A DNA stretch of 12,476 bases, from assembly GCA_003024985.2 (NCBI GenBank), contig PXIH01S0027613.1; one strand, given 5' to 3'. The notes under the pieces were generated by a model. It saw only the letters and a program-made list of their open reading frames with translations, made no database searches and was not told the origin of the DNA. Positions 9,958 to 12,476 of the stretch are shown one piece after another; positions within the stretch are counted from its first letter, which is position 1, and each line of letters begins with the position of its first letter. The translations under genes and the position numbers were made by a program. Source of the stretch: Euperipatoides rowelli (taxonomy: Eukaryota; Onychophora; Udeonychophora; Euonychophora; Peripatopsidae).

Positions 9958-10010
9958 TTAACCCTTTCCACTCCATATTCGATCCTCTGTCAAAAATTAT
10001 AATTTTAAAG
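9958..10010 (+). repeat. TTAACCCTTTC family repeat, 5' fragment
   Basis: The fragment begins TTAACCCTTTCCACTCC and continues to AAAAATTATAATTTTAAAG, matching the first 45 to 50 bases of the copies at 6774 and 10557. The similarity then fades, so this is either a 5' fragment or a diverged copy whose right part I cannot follow. Confidence 0.5.
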
Positions 10011-10061
10011 TACAAAGGAGAAAAGAGTGGGGGAAAAAGGCATATTGAACAGCTCATATAT

Positions 10062-10075
10062 GGGGGGGGGGGGGG
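10062..10075 (+). repeat. G14 homopolymer
   Basis: Fourteen consecutive G residues lie in an otherwise AT-rich intron. Homopolymer G runs of this length are prone to length variation and sequencing error, so the exact count should not be trusted. Confidence 0.9.
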
Positions 10076-10078
10076 ACC

Positions 10079-10264
10079 AGAAACTGTGTATCAGTTATTC
10101 AAGGTTTCATATATACAATTGGACAAGTTGATTTCATATAGGCTCAACAACTACAGAAAGAGGTGTACAAAAAGGGAGTGGAGCCTTACAATCAATCAGC
10201 AAAAGGATGTGAAATGCTCACATTGGAAAAAAGAAACTGTGTACCAGTTAAACAAGGTTTAAAT
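10079..10264 (+). repeat. Direct repeat pair, 153-bp offset
   Basis: AGAAACTGTGTATCAGTTAT followed by TCAAGGTTT (10079-10107) recurs as AGAAACTGTGTACCAGTTAA followed by ACAAGGTTT (10232-10260), about 26 of 29 bases identical. The sequence between and around them is richer in G+C than the rest of the intron and includes an open frame at 10163-10351 with no recognisable product. The pair may mark two units of a larger, mostly decayed repeat. Confidence 0.6.
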
Positions 10265-10556
10265 GTTTGTAGTGTTTTGTGGCTACCAGGCTGTGTTACA
10301 AGCCTGAATAATTATAATATACTAAACTTTGTTCTAAAGAATATTGTGTAGGGCATAATGCGAGGATTATTTTCTCACCAGAAATTGGCAATCTACTTGA
10401 TTAAAATAAAATAATAGGATCAGCTTTGGTGATTTAGAATATATGTAATAAACTTTTATTAATTTCTAATAAATTTGCAAAGTGTAATTTGTCAAAGACA
10501 TTATTTTTCCCTCAAAGATTTCGTCATGGAAAAATAACTAGTTATTGCATCATATT

Positions 10557-10780
10557 TTAACCCTTTCGACTAGAATTAAAGTACAATGAAAATCATAATT
10601 TCCCACAGCTAAAAGTCTGAAAAGCACGTGCTGAACAGTGTGAGTTGACAACCCCATTTTAAACATTCAAGAAAGTCTAAACTCATGAGAATTGTCATGC
10701 TATGACATAGCTGCCGTAATCTTCAATCTACTAATGGATTGACATATTTCAATTTTCTTCATTTTATCTTTGTGATAAAT
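10557..10780 (+). repeat. TTAACCCTTTC family repeat, copy 2
   Basis: The copy starts TTAACCCTTTCGACTAGAAT and shares the blocks ATAATTTCCCA, AGTTGACAA, AAGTCTAA..CATGAGAATT and CTTCATTTTATCTTTG with the other members. It faces an inverted member (about 10910-11110): the 16-base block CTTCATTTTATCTTTG at 10757-10772 is an exact reverse complement of 10920-10935. Confidence 0.65.
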
Positions 10781-10909
10781 AAAAACAGAGATTAATCATA
10801 TTATGGTAATATCTCACATAATGTGCAAATATATTTATGATATATAAGTGAAAGAAATTATCAATTTCCATTCTTATATTTTTAAAATATTTTTTCACCT
10901 ATGAATAAT

Positions 10910-11110
10910 TTATTTATTGCAAAGATAAAATGAAGAGACCCACAAGATTGAGCATTATGAAAATTCTCATGCTTTCGACTTGGACTTTTTCTTGTGTGTT
11001 TCTTAACATTGAAGTTTAACAACTTCCACTCATCATGTGAGACTGTTTTGAAGTTTGTATCTTTCAGATTTATAGTTATGGAGAATTGAGATTTTTGCCC
11101 AGACTTTGTT
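10910..11110 (-). repeat. TTAACCCTTTC family repeat, inverted copy 3 (5' end missing)
   Basis: Read on the minus strand, this segment contains GGAAGTTGTTAAACTTC, AAGTCCAAGTCGAAAGCATG, AGAATTTTCAT and CTTCATTTTATCTTTGCAATA in the family order, matching copies 1 and 2. The TTAACCCTTTC start is not seen before the exon at 11163. The minus-strand open frame at 10882-11118 is lysine- and serine-rich and lies within the repeat; it is not conserved in the other copies and is not called as a gene. Confidence 0.6.
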
Positions 11111-11162
11111 CCTTGCACAGCTATAGTTTAGAGTGACATTTTTATTCTTGTTTTATTTTCAG

Positions 11163-11279
11163 CCATTGATGAGAGAGGCTTATTCAAAAAATCCCAACAT
11201 GTCTGAAGATGATGCTAGACAACTGCTTCGGAATTGTTTGCGAGTTATGTATTATAGAGATGCAAGATCATTGGACAGA
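11163..11279 (+). CDS. PSMB4: Proteasome subunit beta type-4, internal exon d (117 bp)
   Basis: This exon is exactly 39 codons. It begins PLMREAYSKNPNMSEDDAR, continues QLLRNCLRVM and ends YYRDARSLDR. It is the PSMB4 region with the long helix after the ATGYG motif and the strand around YYRDAR, a nearly diagnostic signature; human PSMB4 has PLLRE, EAR.L, C.RV.YYRDARS and R at the same positions, about 21 of 39 identical as recalled. The acceptor is TTTTCAG ending at 11162 and the donor is GTAAGT at 11280; both flanking introns are phase 0. The next residues in the family are a phenylalanine- or tyrosine-led strand (FQIA in human) and a C-terminal tail of about 33 residues. They are absent before 12476, so the terminal exon lies beyond the window. 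Confidence 0.97.
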
Positions 11280-11648
11280 GTAAGTAAATTTACATATAGC
11301 AACATTTTAATCCTTAGGTCTATATAAGGGCAGTTTTGTGCTTTATCACATTACAGTAAACAAATAAGTGAAAGTTGATTAAAATGGTTTATAAGTTTAA
11401 TTTGGAAGCTATAAACTTACCGCTCAAAAGAGCTACAGGTATATGTCAGTTAGTATCCGACATACTGTATAATTACAGTAGCTCATGCCCAGTTTATACA
11501 ATTACTGATCATTCTCGGTTGTCGGATCAACTTACCGTACATTATACACAAACAATATCAGTATAAATAGATTCAATAGTAAAAACATATCAATTGTATT
11601 TCAATAAATTTTACATGTTTTCTTAGACTTATAAAAGTACCATATCGG

Positions 11649-11745
11649 TAGGGTTGCTATACATCCCGGATTTTCCGGGACAGTACCGGATTCTAGATGT
11701 GTCCCAAAAGCACTTCCCAGGATGTATAAATGTCCCGGATTTGAT
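11649..11745. repeat. CCCGGA-rich fragment, probable non-autonomous DNA transposon remnant
   Basis: The segment starts TAGGGTTGCTATACATCCCG and is far richer in G+C than its surroundings. TCCCGGA (11664-11670) and TCCGGGA (11674-11680) form a tight inverted repeat; TCCCGGA recurs at 11733-11739. TATACATCC (11658-11666) is the exact reverse complement of GGATGTATA (11720-11728). A TAGGGT.ACC/GCT start followed by TCCCGGA-type repeats resembles short DNA transposon families known from many animals, but no full right terminus or target duplication is visible and the superfamily is uncertain. Confidence 0.5.
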
Positions 11746-11930
11746 TAAAATTTGAAACAATTACTTATATAATGGTTTAAGCATATATAAAATCCTGGAA
11801 ATATCGCTTTCTCGCTTGTTTTGAATTCATTCAAAGGCATGCTTAATTATTAATTACTAAACCTAACTACCGCGGTTAATATAATTGTAATAAAACTTTA
11901 GTTCGTTCAGTACGATAGCTAGATGTCTTC

Positions 11931-11989
11931 GAAATAACATTTATTTTCTCACGCTAAGTTTCAGAAATAAAATTTATTTTCTCACGCTA
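11931..11989 (+). repeat. Two-unit tandem repeat, 33-bp period
   Basis: GAAATAACATTTATTTTCTC followed by ACGCTA (11931-11956) recurs at 11964-11989 with one difference (C to A) in 26 bases. The near identity marks a recent local duplication compared with the other repeats in the window. Confidence 0.75.
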
Positions 11990-12415
11990 CGATTCAAGCT
12001 TGACTTGCAAACACTAGCGACACACAAGCACACACTGAGCATGTTTGAAGGAATTTGGGTCAAAATTTTCAATCATGTGACTAAAATAAATGTTATTTGG
12101 AAAACTAGCCTTTTTGCCGCTTGTTATTTTACAAACACACGGTCAACTTAAACAATGGTCAAGTGTAGCCTAAATATAAATATAATATAGATTATTTTAT
12201 TTTAAATGGACTTTGTCTTTCATTTTAAAATTATAAAATAGATTTTATATCCAAATTTCTATTGTTCTAATTTATATGTCATCTAAAAATGAAAAATAAA
12301 AATTGTGCTGAAATTAAAAGTTACCGTAATGATTTTAAAATAATGAATGTTTATATGTGATTGTTGATTTTATCTGAAAAACTATAAAAAAAGCTCATAA
12401 AATATGTTCTTTACT

Positions 12416-12474
12416 AACAAAAAAAAAAGCTTTGGCTATCAATTAATCATACATGTATGCTTTTTTTTTTTGTT
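12416..12474. repeat. A-tract/T-tract inverted repeat
   Basis: AACA10GC at 12416-12430 is complementary to GCT11GTT at 12459-12474 except for one extra T, with a loop of 28 bases. The arms are almost pure A and T, so the inverted repeat may be a chance product of homopolymer runs or the paired ends of a small element. Confidence 0.5.
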
Positions 12475-12476
12475 TT

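Larger units (their letters stand above)
7467..11162 (+). other. PSMB4: PSMB4 intron, phase 0 (3,696 bp)
   Basis: The intron runs from GTAAGC to the acceptor TTTTATTTTCAG ending at 11162. From 7467 to about 9950 I see plain AT-rich intron with no gene. The largest open frame (7516-7827, 103 codons) is hydrophobic and rich in isoleucine and phenylalanine, with no recognisable domain, and is best explained by base composition. From about 9950 the intron is crowded with repeats: three TTAACCCTTTC family members, a G14 run and a short direct repeat pair, listed separately. Frames at 8383-8613, 9093-9302, 10163-10351 and 10882-11118 show no protein signature. Confidence 0.88.
11280..12476 (+). other. 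PSMB4: PSMB4 intron, phase 0 (partial, 5' end only)
   Basis: The intron opens with a consensus GTAAGT donor and continues to the window edge. No sequence resembling the C-terminal exon (a G.EIEGP or NWDIA-like stretch) was found in any forward frame. The open frame at 11375-11566 shows no recognisable protein. Three repeat features in this stretch are listed separately; the rest is AT-rich with nothing I can name. Confidence 0.85.

Noticed and set aside
10882-11118. 78-codon minus-strand frame that looks polar and protein-like
   Set aside because: It lies within the inverted TTAACCCTTTC family copy and is not conserved in the other copies.
1-12476. CRISPR array, bacterial operon, phage or defence system
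   Set aside because: No regularly spaced identical repeats with unique spacers and no bacterial-type genes; the window is clearly intron-rich eukaryotic DNA.

Overview
The window is a piece of an AT-rich eukaryotic, most likely invertebrate metazoan, nuclear genome. By eye it is roughly 70% A+T. It carries four short exons of one spliced gene, separated by introns of 1.2 to 3.7 kb, plus microsatellites, homopolymer runs, degenerate dispersed repeats and one N at 6539. No bacterial, phage or organelle organisation is visible. The taxon cannot be fixed from the sequence. The encoded protein is about half identical to human PSMB4 as I recall that sequence, which fits a distant animal but is not decisive.

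The only gene I can support is the plus-strand gene for the 20S proteasome subunit beta type-4 (PSMB4, the beta-7 ring position; Drosophila Prosbeta7). Its exons are 2852-2935, 4166-4228, 7385-7466 and 11163-11279. Together they encode about 115 residues in one open frame through compatible phases (2, 2, 0), with GT-AG borders throughout. They correspond to about residues 116-231 of the 264-residue human protein. The 5' exons (propeptide and first half of the beta-subunit fold) and the last exon (about 33 residues) lie outside the window. Exons make up about 346 of 12,476 bases.

The rest is intron. 1-2851 (upstream intron) holds a GGAACT-rich palindrome cluster at the left edge, a 26-bp perfect palindrome, and a diverged tandem duplication with a 166-bp offset. 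2936-4165 is plain AT-rich intron. 4229-7384 holds two copies of an unidentified 280-330 bp repeat that differ by a 50-bp hairpin segment, a GTAG microsatellite with the N, and one copy of a repeat family starting TTAACCCTTTC. 7467-11162 holds three more members of that family, two of them in inverted orientation just before the fourth exon, together with a G14 run and a short direct repeat pair. 11280-12476 holds a CCCGGA-rich fragment resembling a non-autonomous DNA transposon, a 33-bp-period tandem repeat and an A/T-tract inverted repeat at the right edge.

I found no convincing new biological system. The most useful leads are the repeat families (a TTAACCCTTTC family that may be piggyBac-like, and the 5000/5645 family with its hairpin indel) and the strong excess of the 7-mers TACTGTA/TACAGTA across the introns.
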